A DNA stretch of 64,000 nt from CAYRDC01 sp964422925 (GCA_964422925.1 CAYRDC010000004.1:1-64000); one strand, 5' to 3'; positions 7,652-16,448 are shown, counted from the stretch's first letter. Translations and numbers: made by a program. The notes: generated from the sequence alone by a model not told the origin.

Positions 7652-9853
7652 ATGCAGAAGAACGGCTACTGGCGCCTGTTCGCCTTCCTGTTGATCGCTA
7701 TGCTATACAGCCTGAATATGCTCCCTGATTCCGGGGAACCGACATCACCCACTGCTCATACCATCTCCATCAGGAACTGGACTTTCACGGAAACCGGGTT
7801 TTCCTTCAAAGGTTTGCAGTGTTCTTTTGGGAACAGTACCCCGGTGAAGCCTGTCATAAAAACCATGGCTGACAGACAGACAGTGCGTATAACCTATCCG
7901 GACCTGTACCACGGTATCGATGCAGCAATAACCTTGCTGGGCGGAGCCAAAGCCGAAATCCAATGGTTTGTGGGCGCGGGAGCCGATCCCGGCCGGATTG
8001 CGATTATCCCCGAAGAAGGGTCAAACGTGAACTTTACGCAGGGCAACGTGCTCATCAGCCAGGGAAACGATATGCTGCTGGTACGCGCATGCAACGCCTA
8101 CCAGGGGAGCACTGAAATACACGCAACCTTTACTTACCAGGACAATAAAATCACCGTTACCACCGGTTCGTATGACCGTGAAGCCACCTTGGTGATTGAC
8201 CCGATACTTGTAGGGCTGGAACATGCCACTTTCCTGGGCGGTTCCCTGGCTGAAACCCCGGCTGCCATTGCGTACGATAACAATGGAGACCTGATTGTGG
8301 CGGCCAACACCCAATCGCTGGATTTACCCCTGGCCGGCAATCCCGTGCAGGGGGCGTACGCGGGCGGCACCTATGACTTGTACATCGCCAAACTCGATCC
8401 TGATCTCGGGATCCTGAAAGCTGCCACTTATCTGGGCGGTTCCGGGCTCGATTTTGTATATGGCCTTGCCGTGGACAGCCAAAACCGGATTATCGTGGCC
8501 GGCAAGACCAAATCCCCGGATTTCCCGGTAACGCCCGGAGCCTTTGACACCAGCGCGTCAGGAAATTATGATGTCTTTGTGTCCGTACTTGGCAACGGAC
8601 TGGACACGGTGTTGCATTCCACTTTTGTCGGGCCGACCCTGCAGGACATGGAATACGGAAGGGTCAGCCTGGCGCTGGATACTTCGGACGCTGTACTGGT
8701 TGCCACCAATACGCGCTCTGCCGCTTATCCGGTGAATGGCCCCGGTTTCCTCAAAGTGTACCAGGGGCAAACCGATGCCGTGCTCTGCCGCCTGTCACCT
8801 GACTTGAGCCAGATGACCGCGGCCACATTCCTGGGTTCTCCGGGAGAAGATTATCAGTACGATATCAGCGTGGGGCAGAATGGCTGGATTTTCATGACCG
8901 GGCTTACCGATTCAGATCATTTCCCGGCCACCACGGGCGTATTCCAGGATTCACTCACCGGGTTGATCGATGCCTTTCTGGCGGTTTTCAGCCCTGACCT
9001 GAAATACCTGTACGCGGCCAGCTACTACGGTGGTTTCCGCTACGACCAGGGAAGCTGTATCGCACAGGCTCCCAACGGCCAATTGTTCGTAGCCGGGCTG
9101 TCCTATTCGGATACGCTCCTGTTCGGGCCTTATGCCTACGATTACACGCGCAATGGTGAAGGAGATGTTTTTATCCTGAAGACTGACCCCCTGCTCAAGC
9201 ACATTACCACAGGCACCTATATCGGAGGAAGCAATAACGATATGGTAAAGGATCTGCTTTTTGACACCAACGGTGCACTGTATCTTTCCGGAACAACCCG
9301 GTCGCCTGATTTTCCGGTAGACACTCTTTCCTTTGATCCGGTATTTGACACTGGGTCAGCAGAGGGTTTTGTGGTGAAAGTAACCAATAACTGTTCGAAA
9401 CTGCTGGAGTCTTCTTTCCTGGGCGGCAGCGGTACCGATGAAGTGAATGCCATGGCCCTGCAGGCCAACGGGCTGGCTACGCTGGCCGGATGGACCCAGT
9501 CAGCCGACTTTCCACTGAACGGAATGGGACTGGACACCGTATTTAACGGCTTTACAGATATATTTCTAATCACCACTTCCCTGCCGGCCACGGGAATTCC
9601 TCATCCCGCCCAGGTGACCGGGCATGCACGCGTGGCTCAGGACAAGTTGTATATCGAGCTTTCTGAACCCGGATATGCCGGGGTAAACATTTATAACCTC
9701 TCAGGGCAACTTTGCGGTAGGGCCAGTTACGGGTTTTTACCGGCCGGGTCTCATGCATTCGACCTGCCCGCCCTTACGAGGGGAATTTATGTACTGGAAG
9801 TACGGATGGGCCATACGGTCAAAGGGGTGAAGTACTCTTGCCAGAGGCAATAA
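7652..9853 (+). CDS. SBBP-repeat beta-propeller T9SS type A cargo protein
   Basis: 733 residues. The N-terminus has a hydrophobic export segment (residues ~8-25). The first ~185 residues resemble the DUF7948-type domain that usually precedes SBBP repeats in this phylum (ending REATLVIDPILVG). Then come seven or so seven-bladed-propeller SBBP repeats of ~55 residues, each with ATxLGGSxxD, a central D/N-G-x-(I/L) strand and a GxTxSxDFP strand. The last ~80 residues are a type A T9SS sorting domain (VNIYNLSGQL, LTRGIYVLEV, KGVKYS). Predicted to be secreted or cell-surface; a ligand-binding or adhesive scaffold is plausible but not shown. It has its own promoter, and its stop codon merges into the probable frr terminator. 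Confidence 0.85.
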   Translation: MQKNGYWRLFAFLLIAMLYSLNMLPDSGEPTSPTAHTISIRNWTFTETGFSFKGLQCSFGNSTPVKPVIKTMADRQTVRITYPDLYHGIDAAITLLGGAKAEIQWFVGAGADPGRIAIIPEEGSNVNFTQGNVLISQGNDMLLVRACNAYQGSTEIHATFTYQDNKITVTTGSYDREATLVIDPILVGLEHATFLGGSLAETPAAIAYDNNGDLIVAANTQSLDLPLAGNPVQGAYAGGTYDLYIAKLDPDLGILKAATYLGGSGLDFVYGLAVDSQNRIIVAGKTKSPDFPVTPGAFDTSASGNYDVFVSVLGNGLDTVLHSTFVGPTLQDMEYGRVSLALDTSDAVLVATNTRSAAYPVNGPGFLKVYQGQTDAVLCRLSPDLSQMTAATFLGSPGEDYQYDISVGQNGWIFMTGLTDSDHFPATTGVFQDSLTGLIDAFLAVFSPDLKYLYAASYYGGFRYDQGSCIAQAPNGQLFVAGLSYSDTLLFGPYAYDYTRNGEGDVFILKTDPLLKHITTGTYIGGSNNDMVKDLLFDTNGALYLSGTTRSPDFPVDTLSFDPVFDTGSAEGFVVKVTNNCSKLLESSFLGGSGTDEVNAMALQANGLATLAGWTQSADFPLNGMGLDTVFNGFTDIFLITTSLPATGIPHPAQVTGHARVAQDKLYIELSEPGYAGVNIYNLSGQLCGRASYGFLPAGSHAFDLPALTRGIYVLEVRMGHTVKGVKYSCQRQ

Positions 9854-9875
9854 AAAAAGCGCCACCAGGTGCCTG
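9852..9875 (-). terminator. Probable intrinsic terminator after frr
   Basis: On the minus strand an imperfect hairpin (GGCACC, loop TGGT, GGCGCT) is followed by seven Ts. It overlaps the stop codon of the convergent SBBP gene. Confidence 0.45.
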
Positions 9876-9898
9876 AGGTTAACACACGGGCAAGGCCA

Positions 9899-10465
9899 CT
9901 AAACTGTCAGGATCTTTTCTTCCTTGGCTTTCACGTGGCGGTCTATCTTCTCAATGTATTCTTTAGTGAGTTCATCCACCCGCTCTTCGGCCCGTTTGGC
10001 AAGGTCTTCAGACAAACCTTCTTTTTGCATTTGCTTAATCTCATGCAACACTTCGTGCCGGGCATTGCGTATTCCCACCTTGGATTCTTCCCCGATATTT
10101 TTTACCTGTTTCACCAGTTCCCTGCGCCTCTCTTCCGTAACTGGCGGAAGCACCAGCCGGACGGATTCGCCATCGCTCATAGGGGTTAAACCGATATTCG
10201 CAGCCAGGATGGCTTTTTCAATCGGATCCACCATTTTCTTTTCCCAGGGCTGAATGAGCAGGGTTTTGGCATCCTGCGCTACGATATTGGCGACCTGGTT
10301 TAAAGGAGTGGTCACCCCGTAATAATCCACGGTAATACCATCTACCAGTGCAGCAGATGCTTTTCCGGCCCGGACCTTTTGCAATTCTTTTTCCAGGTGC
10401 TCAATGGATTTGTCCATCTTTTCTTTGGCCTCATCCAGAAACATTTTCACTTCTTCGCTGATCAT
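9899..10465 (-). CDS. frr: Ribosome recycling factor
   Basis: 188 residues, the family's usual size. With EF-G it splits post-termination ribosomes. It shows the three-helix-bundle domain (start EEVKMFLDEAKEKMDKS, the LQKVRAGKASAALVDGI signature, and the long C-terminal helix with KQVKNIGEESKVGIRNAR) and the small beta domain (VDYYGVTTPLNQVANI). It lies 12 bases downstream of pyrH on the same strand, the conserved pyrH-frr pairing. A probable hairpin and T-run follow the stop. Confidence 0.97.
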   Translation of the reverse strand: MISEEVKMFLDEAKEKMDKSIEHLEKELQKVRAGKASAALVDGITVDYYGVTTPLNQVANIVAQDAKTLLIQPWEKKMVDPIEKAILAANIGLTPMSDGESVRLVLPPVTEERRRELVKQVKNIGEESKVGIRNARHEVLHEIKQMQKEGLSEDLAKRAEERVDELTKEYIEKIDRHVKAKEEKILTV

Positions 10466-10477
10466 AACCGTATGCTT

Positions 10478-11191
10478 TTAAACTACCAGGGTTCCGATTT
10501 GCTCCCCTTTGACAATTCTTGTCAGATTACCGGGTTTATTGATGTCAAATACCACAATCGGCAGTTTATTTTCGCGGCATAATGTAAAAGCGGTCATATC
10601 CATCACGGCCAGGCCCTTACGGTACACCTCGTCAAAAGTAAGCCGGGTAAAGCGGGTGGCTTCCTTATCTATTTCCGGATCGGCTGAATAAATGCCATCC
10701 ACGCGGGTACCTTTCAGGATGATATCGGCTTCGATTTCAATGGCCCGCAGGGTGGCGGCTGTATCGGTGGTAAAGTATGGATTCCCGGTGCCTGCTCCCA
10801 GAATGACTATCCGGCCTTTTTCAAGGTGGCGGATGGCCCGCCTCCGGATATATGGTTCGCAGATCTGCCGCATTTCAATGGCCGACATGTGCCGGGTGTG
10901 CAAACCCAGCTTTTCCAGGACGCTCTGCATGGCCATGCCATTGAACACTGTGGCCAGCATGCCCATATAATCGCCTTGCACCCGGTCAATACCGGTTTCC
11001 TTCTCGCCTTTCAGCCCTCGGTAAATATTACCGCCCCCGATCACCAGGGCCAGCTGTACGCCAAGGTCCACGGCATCTTTGATTTCCCGGGCGAATTGTT
11101 CCAGGTTGTCGGGATCGATCCCATAGGAGTTTTTTCCCATAAGGGCTTCCCCGCTCAGCTTGAGTAAAATCCGTTTATATGGCAGGTTCAT
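10478..11191 (-). CDS. pyrH: Uridylate (UMP) kinase
   Basis: 237 residues. It phosphorylates UMP to UDP; the bacterial hexameric amino-acid-kinase-fold type. Motifs: LLKLSGEALMG phosphate loop, LVIGGGNIYRG, the GNPYFTTDTAATLRA nucleotide segment, LKGTRVDGIYSADP and the late FDINKPGNL. Length and all motifs are complete. It is followed 12 bases later by frr. Upstream, a strong terminator separates it from tsf. No TAnnTTTG element is obvious in the 55-base gap, so expression may depend on readthrough or a weaker promoter. Confidence 0.97.
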   Translation of the reverse strand: MNLPYKRILLKLSGEALMGKNSYGIDPDNLEQFAREIKDAVDLGVQLALVIGGGNIYRGLKGEKETGIDRVQGDYMGMLATVFNGMAMQSVLEKLGLHTRHMSAIEMRQICEPYIRRRAIRHLEKGRIVILGAGTGNPYFTTDTAATLRAIEIEADIILKGTRVDGIYSADPEIDKEATRFTRLTFDEVYRKGLAVMDMTAFTLCRENKLPIVVFDINKPGNLTRIVKGEQIGTLVV

Positions 11192-11205
11192 CGGGATTTA
11201 AAGGT

Positions 11206-11238
11206 AAAAAAAAAGAGAGAATTAGATTCTCTCTTTTT
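11206..11238 (-). terminator. Intrinsic terminator between tsf and pyrH
   Basis: A perfect 13-bp inverted repeat (arms 11210-11222 and 11226-11238, 3-base loop) is followed on the minus strand by a run of nine Ts (11206-11214 read in reverse). It lies just after the tsf stop and should end most transcripts of the ribosomal block. Confidence 0.8.
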
Positions 11239-11246
11239 GCTGTTCC

Positions 11247-12077
11247 TTAGCCGATACTTAACCGCCTGAACCCTGTGATGGTAAGTTCCGGATCGATCTG
11301 CTTAAGCATCTTGCCCACGGTCAGGCTGCTGTCTTTTACAAACTGCTGGTTCAGCAGGGTGTTTTCCTTGTAAAACTTCTGCAGTTTGCCTTCCGCGATG
11401 CGTTCAATGATATGGTCGGGTTTGCCTTCGTTGCGGGCGATTTCGCGTCCAATTTCCAGTTCATGATTTTTAACATCTTCCGGCACATCGCTTTCATCGA
11501 TGGCTACCGGGTTCATGGCTGCTACCTGCATGGCGACATCTTTGGCGGCATTCACGATGGTGTCATTCCCTCTTTTGTTCATAGCCACCAGCACACCGAT
11601 TTTATATCCCATGTGGATATAAGGCACCACCAGCTCTCCCTGCAGGCGGGCGAAATTGGCCACTTCGATCTTTTCTCCGATTTTGCCAACCATTTCCATT
11701 ACCCGTTCCCTGACAGTAACCCCATCGAGGGAATAGTCCAGCAAAGTATCCCGAACGGTAAATCCTTGGTTCAGGGCAGTTTTGGTTAGTAATTTGGCAA
11801 AAGAGATAAACTCTTCGTTTTTCGCCACAAAATCTGTTTCGCAGCTCAAATGAAGAGCAACTCCATCTTTTCGCTCAGAAGAGACCATGGCAATCACCAC
11901 GCCTTCCCGGGCTTCACGGTCAGCTCTTTTGGCTGAAACCTTTTGTCCCTTTTTCCTCAGGTAGTCAATGGCCGCTTCAAAATCCCCGTTCGACTCCTGC
12001 AAGGCTCTTTTACAATCCATCAGCCCGGCACCGGTTTGCTTACGGAGTTTGTTTACTTCTGCTGCTGTAATTGTCAT
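11247..12077 (-). CDS. tsf: Translation elongation factor Ts
   Basis: 276 residues from the ATG at 12077 (MTITAAEVNKLR); an ATG at 12083 would add only two residues. It is the guanine-nucleotide exchange factor of EF-Tu. The UBA-like N-terminal domain holds KLRKQTGAGLMDCKRAL and the core contains the TDFVAKN signature. The tail is the coiled-coil/dimerisation region ending in KFYKENTLLNQQFVKD, characteristic of complete EF-Ts. It follows rpsB after 34 bases, the classic rpsB-tsf pair, and is itself followed by a strong hairpin terminator. Confidence 0.97.
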   Translation of the reverse strand: MTITAAEVNKLRKQTGAGLMDCKRALQESNGDFEAAIDYLRKKGQKVSAKRADREAREGVVIAMVSSERKDGVALHLSCETDFVAKNEEFISFAKLLTKTALNQGFTVRDTLLDYSLDGVTVRERVMEMVGKIGEKIEVANFARLQGELVVPYIHMGYKIGVLVAMNKRGNDTIVNAAKDVAMQVAAMNPVAIDESDVPEDVKNHELEIGREIARNEGKPDHIIERIAEGKLQKFYKENTLLNQQFVKDSSLTVGKMLKQIDPELTITGFRRLSIG

Positions 12078-12111
12078 TTGCATTCTGGCTTTTATAGTTT
12101 CTGTAGCTGGA

Positions 12112-13035
12112 TTATTTCTCTTCCGCGCTTTTTTCTTCAGTTGGCTGCTCCTCGGTTACTTCCGCGGGAGGTGCTTTTTCTTCCGTGGTTTCGGAAGCTT
12201 TTTGTTCAGCGCTTACTTTTTTGGTCGCCCGCTTTCTGCGTGTAGTCCGTTTTTTGGGTGCAGTCTCTTCCGTTTTCTCAGCCGCTGGTTTTTCCACAGC
12301 GGTCTTGGCAGCTTCCTCTTCTTTGGCAGATTTTTCTTTTTCTTTCATCCTTTCTTCCAGTCCCTGGTGGACAGCTTCCGTGAGGTATTCGGTAATGATG
12401 GCTATGGATTTTGTAGCGTCATCATTGGCCGGAACGGGGAAATCAACCTGTGTAGGATCTGAATTGGTATCTACCATTCCGATGGTAGTGATATTCAGTT
12501 TCTGAGCTTCAGCCACTGCAATACGTTCGTGGTTGATGTCAACAATATAAACGGCAGCCGGCAGGCGGTTCAACTGAACGATACCACCCAAAACCCGCTG
12601 CATTTTTTCTTTTTCGCGGGCTAATATCAACCGTTCTTTTTTGGTGATGTTTTTTTCAGCCGATTCGTCACTCAGCATTTTTTCAATCGACTGCATTTTC
12701 TTAATCGACTTGCGGATGGTGGCAAAGTTGGTCAGCATACCTCCGGGCCAGCGTTCGGTAACATAAGGCATGTTCACGCTTTGTGCTGCCCTTGTAACTA
12801 TATCTGTAGCTTGTTTTTTTGTAGCTACAAAAAGGATTTTCTTGCCTGCCCGGGCAATGGATTTCATGGCAGAAGCGGCCTCCACCAGTTTTTCATTGGT
12901 CTTGTTCAGGTCAATGATATGGATGCCCCTGCGCTCCATGAAAATATACGGGCGCATTTTCGGGTTCCACTTTTTACGCAAATGGCCAAAATGGACACCC
13001 GCTTCAAGCAATTTGTTGGTTTCAATTTTATCCAT
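12112..13035 (-). CDS. rpsB: 30S ribosomal protein S2 with long charged C-terminal tail
   Basis: 307 residues against ~235-245 for most S2 proteins. Residues 1-~222 are a normal S2: GVHFGHLRKKWNPKMRPYIF near the start, RWPGGMLTNFATI, the KKMQSIEKM coiled-coil arm, and PVPANDDATKSI with the closing helix. After LEERMKEKEK the last ~80 residues are low-complexity Ala/Glu/Lys/Thr with a basic core (KKRTTRRKRATKK). Tails of this type occur in other Bacteroidota; function unknown. The gene sits between rpsI (40 bases upstream) and tsf (34 bases downstream) in one operon. Confidence 0.96.
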   Translation of the reverse strand: MDKIETNKLLEAGVHFGHLRKKWNPKMRPYIFMERRGIHIIDLNKTNEKLVEAASAMKSIARAGKKILFVATKKQATDIVTRAAQSVNMPYVTERWPGGMLTNFATIRKSIKKMQSIEKMLSDESAEKNITKKERLILAREKEKMQRVLGGIVQLNRLPAAVYIVDINHERIAVAEAQKLNITTIGMVDTNSDPTQVDFPVPANDDATKSIAIITEYLTEAVHQGLEERMKEKEKSAKEEEAAKTAVEKPAAEKTEETAPKKRTTRRKRATKKVSAEQKASETTEEKAPPAEVTEEQPTEEKSAEEK

Positions 13036-13074
13036 AAGTAGCTGTCTGTAGAATTCTGAAATGGAATAATCGGG

Positions 13075-13461
13075 TTAACGTTTGGAGTATTGCTCCTTTT
13101 TCCGGGCTTTGCGCAGTCCGCTTTTCTTTCTTTCCACCACTCGTGGATCGCGTTTTAGATAACCTTTGGCTTTCAGGGTGGTTCTGAATTCAGGATTTAT
13201 TTCACAAAGCGCGCGGGCAATACCCAGCCGGATGGCCTCCGCCTGGCCCTTTATGCCACCCCCTTTCACGTTTACCTTTATATCATAATCCTCACGCACC
13301 CCGCACAACTGCAAAGGATCTTCAATGTTGTACAGCAAATGCACCACCTTCACATATTCCTTCCAGTCTTTGTTGTTAATGGTGATCTTTCCTTTGCCTT
13401 TGCGGAGGTACACACGGGCAATGGCATCCTTGCGTCTTCCGGTTCCGTGGATAATTTCCAT
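13075..13461 (-). CDS. rpsI: 30S ribosomal protein S9
   Basis: 128 residues from the ATG at 13461 (MEIIHGTGRRKDAIARVY); a further in-frame ATG at 13470 would overlap the rplM stop. S9 sits in the small-subunit head and its C-terminal tail reaches the P-site tRNA: the sequence ends in the canonical KKSGLRKARKKEQYSKR. GGGIKGQAEAIRLGIARAL is the family signature. Translation is probably coupled to rplM: the stop TGA and this ATG are separated by one base. Confidence 0.97.
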   Translation of the reverse strand: MEIIHGTGRRKDAIARVYLRKGKGKITINNKDWKEYVKVVHLLYNIEDPLQLCGVREDYDIKVNVKGGGIKGQAEAIRLGIARALCEINPEFRTTLKAKGYLKRDPRVVERKKSGLRKARKKEQYSKR

Positions 13462-13462
13462 A

Positions 13463-13906
13463 TCAAACATTTAAAGTTTTAGGTTTCTGAGCCTGATGTT
13501 TGTGCTCAGGGCCTTCGTAAACAAACAGTTTCTTAAACATGGCCCGGCCTAACCGGTTTTTGGGCAACATTCCTTTCACGGCATGCTCAATCAATGCAAC
13601 CGGCTTACGGTTTACCAAGTCTTTTGCTTTTATGCGCTTTTGCCCTCCTGGATATCCGGAAAAAGTGATGTATTCTTTCTGATCCCATTTCTGGCCGGTG
13701 AGCCGGACCTTTTCCGCGTTGATCACAATGACATAATCTCCACAGTCCACGTGAGGCGTATAATCAGGCTTGTGCTTGCCGCGTAAAACATGGGCGATCT
13801 GGGAACATAAACGTCCGAGCGTCTTGCCTTCGGCATCCACCAGGTACCAGTCCCGTTTCACATCTTCCTTCCGGGCCGATGGTGTCTTATAGCTTAAGGT
13901 ATCCAC
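13463..13906 (-). CDS. rplM: 50S ribosomal protein L13
   Basis: 147 residues if translation starts at the GTG at 13906 (VDTLSYKT), the position at which Bacteroidota L13 proteins normally begin. An ATG at 13930 would add eight residues but lies about ten bases from a perfect -7 promoter element, leaving almost no leader. L13 binds 23S rRNA early in assembly. Motifs: WYLVDAEGKTLGRL, RGKHKPDYTPHVDCGDYVIVINA, YPGGQK, and GMLPKNRLGRAMFKKLFVYEGPEHKH. First gene of the rplM-rpsI-rpsB-tsf operon. Confidence 0.95.
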   Translation of the reverse strand: MDTLSYKTPSARKEDVKRDWYLVDAEGKTLGRLCSQIAHVLRGKHKPDYTPHVDCGDYVIVINAEKVRLTGQKWDQKEYITFSGYPGGQKRIKAKDLVNRKPVALIEHAVKGMLPKNRLGRAMFKKLFVYEGPEHKHQAQKPKTLNV

Positions 13907-13940
13907 AATGGTTTCTCCTTTGTTTTTCAAATTTGAACTG

Positions 13941-13972
13941 CAAAGATAGGATTTTACATTTCAGATTTCCAA
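13941..13972 (-). promoter_or_regulatory. Promoter of the rplM-rpsI-rpsB-tsf operon
   Basis: Read on the minus strand: TTG (-33) at 13972-13970, a 21-base spacer, then TATCTTTG (TAnnTTTG) at 13948-13941. Transcription should begin near 13935, favouring the GTG start of rplM at 13906. Confidence 0.65.
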
Positions 13973-14119
13973 GAAAATCTCAAAATATTGATAGGACCGC
14001 AGGCATAACCGGTTGATAAACAGTTGAAATTTTGCACAAAAAAGTCCTCCAACTCCTGATTTTTACTTCTAACCTGTTGATTGGTAACCAGTTGTGCGAC
14101 ATGCGAATTATGGGACAGG

Positions 14120-14809
14120 CTAATCCCGGCTTCCCAGGTACACCATCACCAGGTACAAAAGAGAAGCGAGCGAAGCCAGTGCAGCCACCACGTAGGTCGA
14201 GGCGGCCCATTTCAGGGCATCGGTTGCTTGGTCGTGCTGTTGCGGACTGACCACCCGGACCCGGTCAAGCCAGGCCAAAGCCCTATGGCTGGCGTCAAAT
14301 TCCACCGGAAGGGTAACAAAACTGAACAATGTGGTCATACCATAGAGGAAAATGCCGAAAAGCAATAAACCCGGAAAGGCGTTGATCATGATCAGCCCAA
14401 GTAAAATGACCCATTGCAATATGCTGGAACTGAACTGCACGGCAGGAACCAGTTTGGAACGAAGCTGAAGCCAGGCATAAGCATTGGCATGTTGCACCGC
14501 ATGGCCGCATTCGTGGGCTGCCACGGCAGCAGCCATTACGCTGTTGCTGCTGTACACAGCCGGGCTCAGGTTTACGGTTTTGGTAACCGGATTGTAATGG
14601 TCGGTAAGCATTCCTTTCGAAACTGTAATCTTTACGTCATAGATACCATGGTCATGCAGCATCTTTTCTGCTACTTCCCTGCCAGTCAGTCCTGAAGCAA
14701 GCGGTATGGCACTGTATTTCTTGAACCGGCTCTTCAACTGGCCGCTGACGATCATTCCGATCAATCCGAAAACGGCTCCGATAATAATCAGCATGTAATA
14801 GGCTCCCAT
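14120..14809 (-). CDS. YugP-type membrane zinc metallopeptidase
   Basis: 229 residues, the usual length of the Zn_peptidase_2/YugP family. An N-terminal transmembrane helix (residues ~5-23) is followed by the GLTGREVAEKMLHDHGI segment, the LSPAVYSSNSVMAAAVAAHECGHAVQH stretch with zinc motif HExxH at His99, Glu100 and His103, and then two to three hydrophobic helices. Its physiological substrate is not established in the family. The next gene upstream on the strand is a LemA-like membrane protein; a membrane-peptidase/LemA neighbourhood recurs in many bacteria. No terminator is obvious after the stop. Confidence 0.9.
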   Translation of the reverse strand: MGAYYMLIIIGAVFGLIGMIVSGQLKSRFKKYSAIPLASGLTGREVAEKMLHDHGIYDVKITVSKGMLTDHYNPVTKTVNLSPAVYSSNSVMAAAVAAHECGHAVQHANAYAWLQLRSKLVPAVQFSSSILQWVILLGLIMINAFPGLLLFGIFLYGMTTLFSFVTLPVEFDASHRALAWLDRVRVVSPQQHDQATDALKWAASTYVVAALASLASLLYLVMVYLGSRD

Positions 14810-14882
14810 ACAATCGATTTCTTTTAGTTTGTTTTGGAAATGACAAACGCTGTACCAGCGGAATAATTGCCAGTTTTTCCGG

Positions 14883-15395
14883 TCAGTTTGTCTCTTCAGG
14901 GTCAGGACAGACCGCCATTTCTGACACAGTTTCCATTTTCATGATTCGGGCGATCATGCTGGCCGGGAATGTTTGCAGGGTAGTGTTGAATTCATGCACA
15001 TTGAAAACATAATTCTGGCAGTGCTCGGCCAGCCATTGGTTTTCATCTTCCCAACAGCGAGCCAGCCGCTTAAACTCATAGTCTTTCATTTGCCCTTTCT
15101 GAAGTTCGGCCACCATCAGGTCTACCTGCGATTTAAGGGTTTTGCTCATGACAATGCCGCTTACCGACCGTACACGCTGGCTGTTCACTTCTACCGTGTC
15201 AGCCATTTTACTTAATTCAGGCTTGTCGGAAGAGCGGGCATAACCAACCAGTTTCTGCACAGTATCCAGCAAACGGTCCCAATGGCTTTGCAAATGGTGG
15301 GCTTGTGCGTGAATCGCCTTTCTGCGGCTCCGCAGGGTTAGTGTAACAGTAATTACGGCAACCAGAAAAAGCAGGATGAGCAGCGCCAGGTACAT
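14883..15395 (-). CDS. Divergent LemA-like membrane protein
   Basis: 170 residues from the ATG at 15395 (MYLALLILLFL); upstream extensions reach into dusB's 3' end. A single N-terminal transmembrane helix (residues ~2-20) precedes a long alpha-helical region containing LDTVQKLVGYARSS and a C-terminal segment VFNVHEFNTTLQTFPASMIARIMKM, which mirrors the YN(xxx)rxFPxxiia-x-l-g-f tail of LemA. It is more divergent than the true LemA at 33799. Inner-membrane anchored with the helical bundle outside. It probably forms an operon with dusB (upstream) and the YugP peptidase (downstream, 73-base gap). Confidence 0.6.
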   Translation of the reverse strand: MYLALLILLFLVAVITVTLTLRSRRKAIHAQAHHLQSHWDRLLDTVQKLVGYARSSDKPELSKMADTVEVNSQRVRSVSGIVMSKTLKSQVDLMVAELQKGQMKDYEFKRLARCWEDENQWLAEHCQNYVFNVHEFNTTLQTFPASMIARIMKMETVSEMAVCPDPEETN

Positions 15396-15449
15396 ATGAT
15401 TGCGTTTTGAAGCGACACTAAAATTAAGAATTATTTGGCACTCCGTCAA

Positions 15450-16448
15450 CTATGCCGTGGCAGGCTCGGCTTTTTCCAGCCCGGCAGCAGCCAGTTCGTC
15501 CAGCACTTCCAGTACGTCCTCCGTGCGGTCGAGCGTTACAAGCCGGTTACGGAAAGGTTTTACGCCCCGGTATCCTCTAAAATACCTCGCGTAATGCCTG
15601 CGCATTTCGAGAATTCCCAGTTTCTCACCCTTCCATTCTATGGAGCGCAGCAGATGTTCCCGGCAAATGGACACTCGTTCGGCCAAACTGGGATCAGGTA
15701 ACAAGATCCCTTCGTTCAAATAGGCTTTAATCTGGCGAAATATCCAGGGCCTGCCGATGCTGGCCCGGCCGATCATGATTCCGTCCGGGTGGTATCTTTG
15801 CCGGGCTTCTATTGCCTGCTGCGGAGTATCGATATCCCCGTTACCGAATACAGGTATGGTAATCCTCGGGTTGTCCTTGATTTTCCTGATCCAGGTCCAG
15901 TCGGCAGAACCTTTATACATTTGGGAACGTGTCCGGCAGTGAATGCTCAGCGCCTTGATGCCGGCATCCTGCAATCGCTCCGCCACCTCTTCAATTTGAA
16001 TGGCGTGCTGGTCCCATCCCAGCCTGGTTTTGACGGTAACGGGAAGGGAAATGGCATTCACAATAGCTTCGGCCAGCCTGGCCATTTTGGGGATGTCTTT
16101 CAGAATGGCTGCCCCGGCCCCTTTGGTGACCACTTTCTTTATGGGGCAGCCAAAATTGATATCTATCAGGTCCGGGCCGGCTGCCTCGGCAATCAGGGCG
16201 GCTTCAAGCATTGGTTCCAGCTCTCCACCGAAAATCTGAATGCCCACAGGCCTTTCCTCGTTGAAAATATCGAGCTTCTTCACGCTTTTGGCAGCCTGGC
16301 GAATCAGGCCTTCGGAAGAAATGAATTCGGTAAATAACAAATCGGCTCCATACCGCTTGCAAAGCGCACGAAATGGCGGATCGCTTACGTCTTCCATGGG
16401 TGCCAACAACAGGGGGAAATCAGATATTTCCAGGGAGCCGATTTTCAT
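15450..16448 (-). CDS. dusB: tRNA-dihydrouridine synthase
   Basis: 332 residues. This FMN enzyme reduces uridines in the tRNA D-loop. TIM-barrel motifs: LAPMEDVSDPPFRALC at the start, FTEFISSEGLIR, QIFGGEL, the signature DINFGCPIKKVVTKGAGAAIL with the catalytic Cys, KTRLGW, IHCRTRSQMYKGSADW and VFGNGDI...DGIMIGRASIGRPW. This fits the bacterial DusB subgroup. Start ATG 16448; a -7 element (CAAAAATA on the plus strand) lies 42 bases upstream, back to back with the promoter of the divergent CPBP gene. Confidence 0.95.
   Translation of the reverse strand: MKIGSLEISDFPLLLAPMEDVSDPPFRALCKRYGADLLFTEFISSEGLIRQAAKSVKKLDIFNEERPVGIQIFGGELEPMLEAALIAEAAGPDLIDINFGCPIKKVVTKGAGAAILKDIPKMARLAEAIVNAISLPVTVKTRLGWDQHAIQIEEVAERLQDAGIKALSIHCRTRSQMYKGSADWTWIRKIKDNPRITIPVFGNGDIDTPQQAIEARQRYHPDGIMIGRASIGRPWIFRQIKAYLNEGILLPDPSLAERVSICREHLLRSIEWKGEKLGILEMRRHYARYFRGYRGVKPFRNRLVTLDRTEDVLEVLDELAAAGLEKAEPATA

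Noticed and set aside
13931..14119. Search for a tRNA or small RNA in the gap between rplM and the Zn peptidase gene
   Set aside because: No cloverleaf or conserved structure seen; only the rplM promoter is supported.
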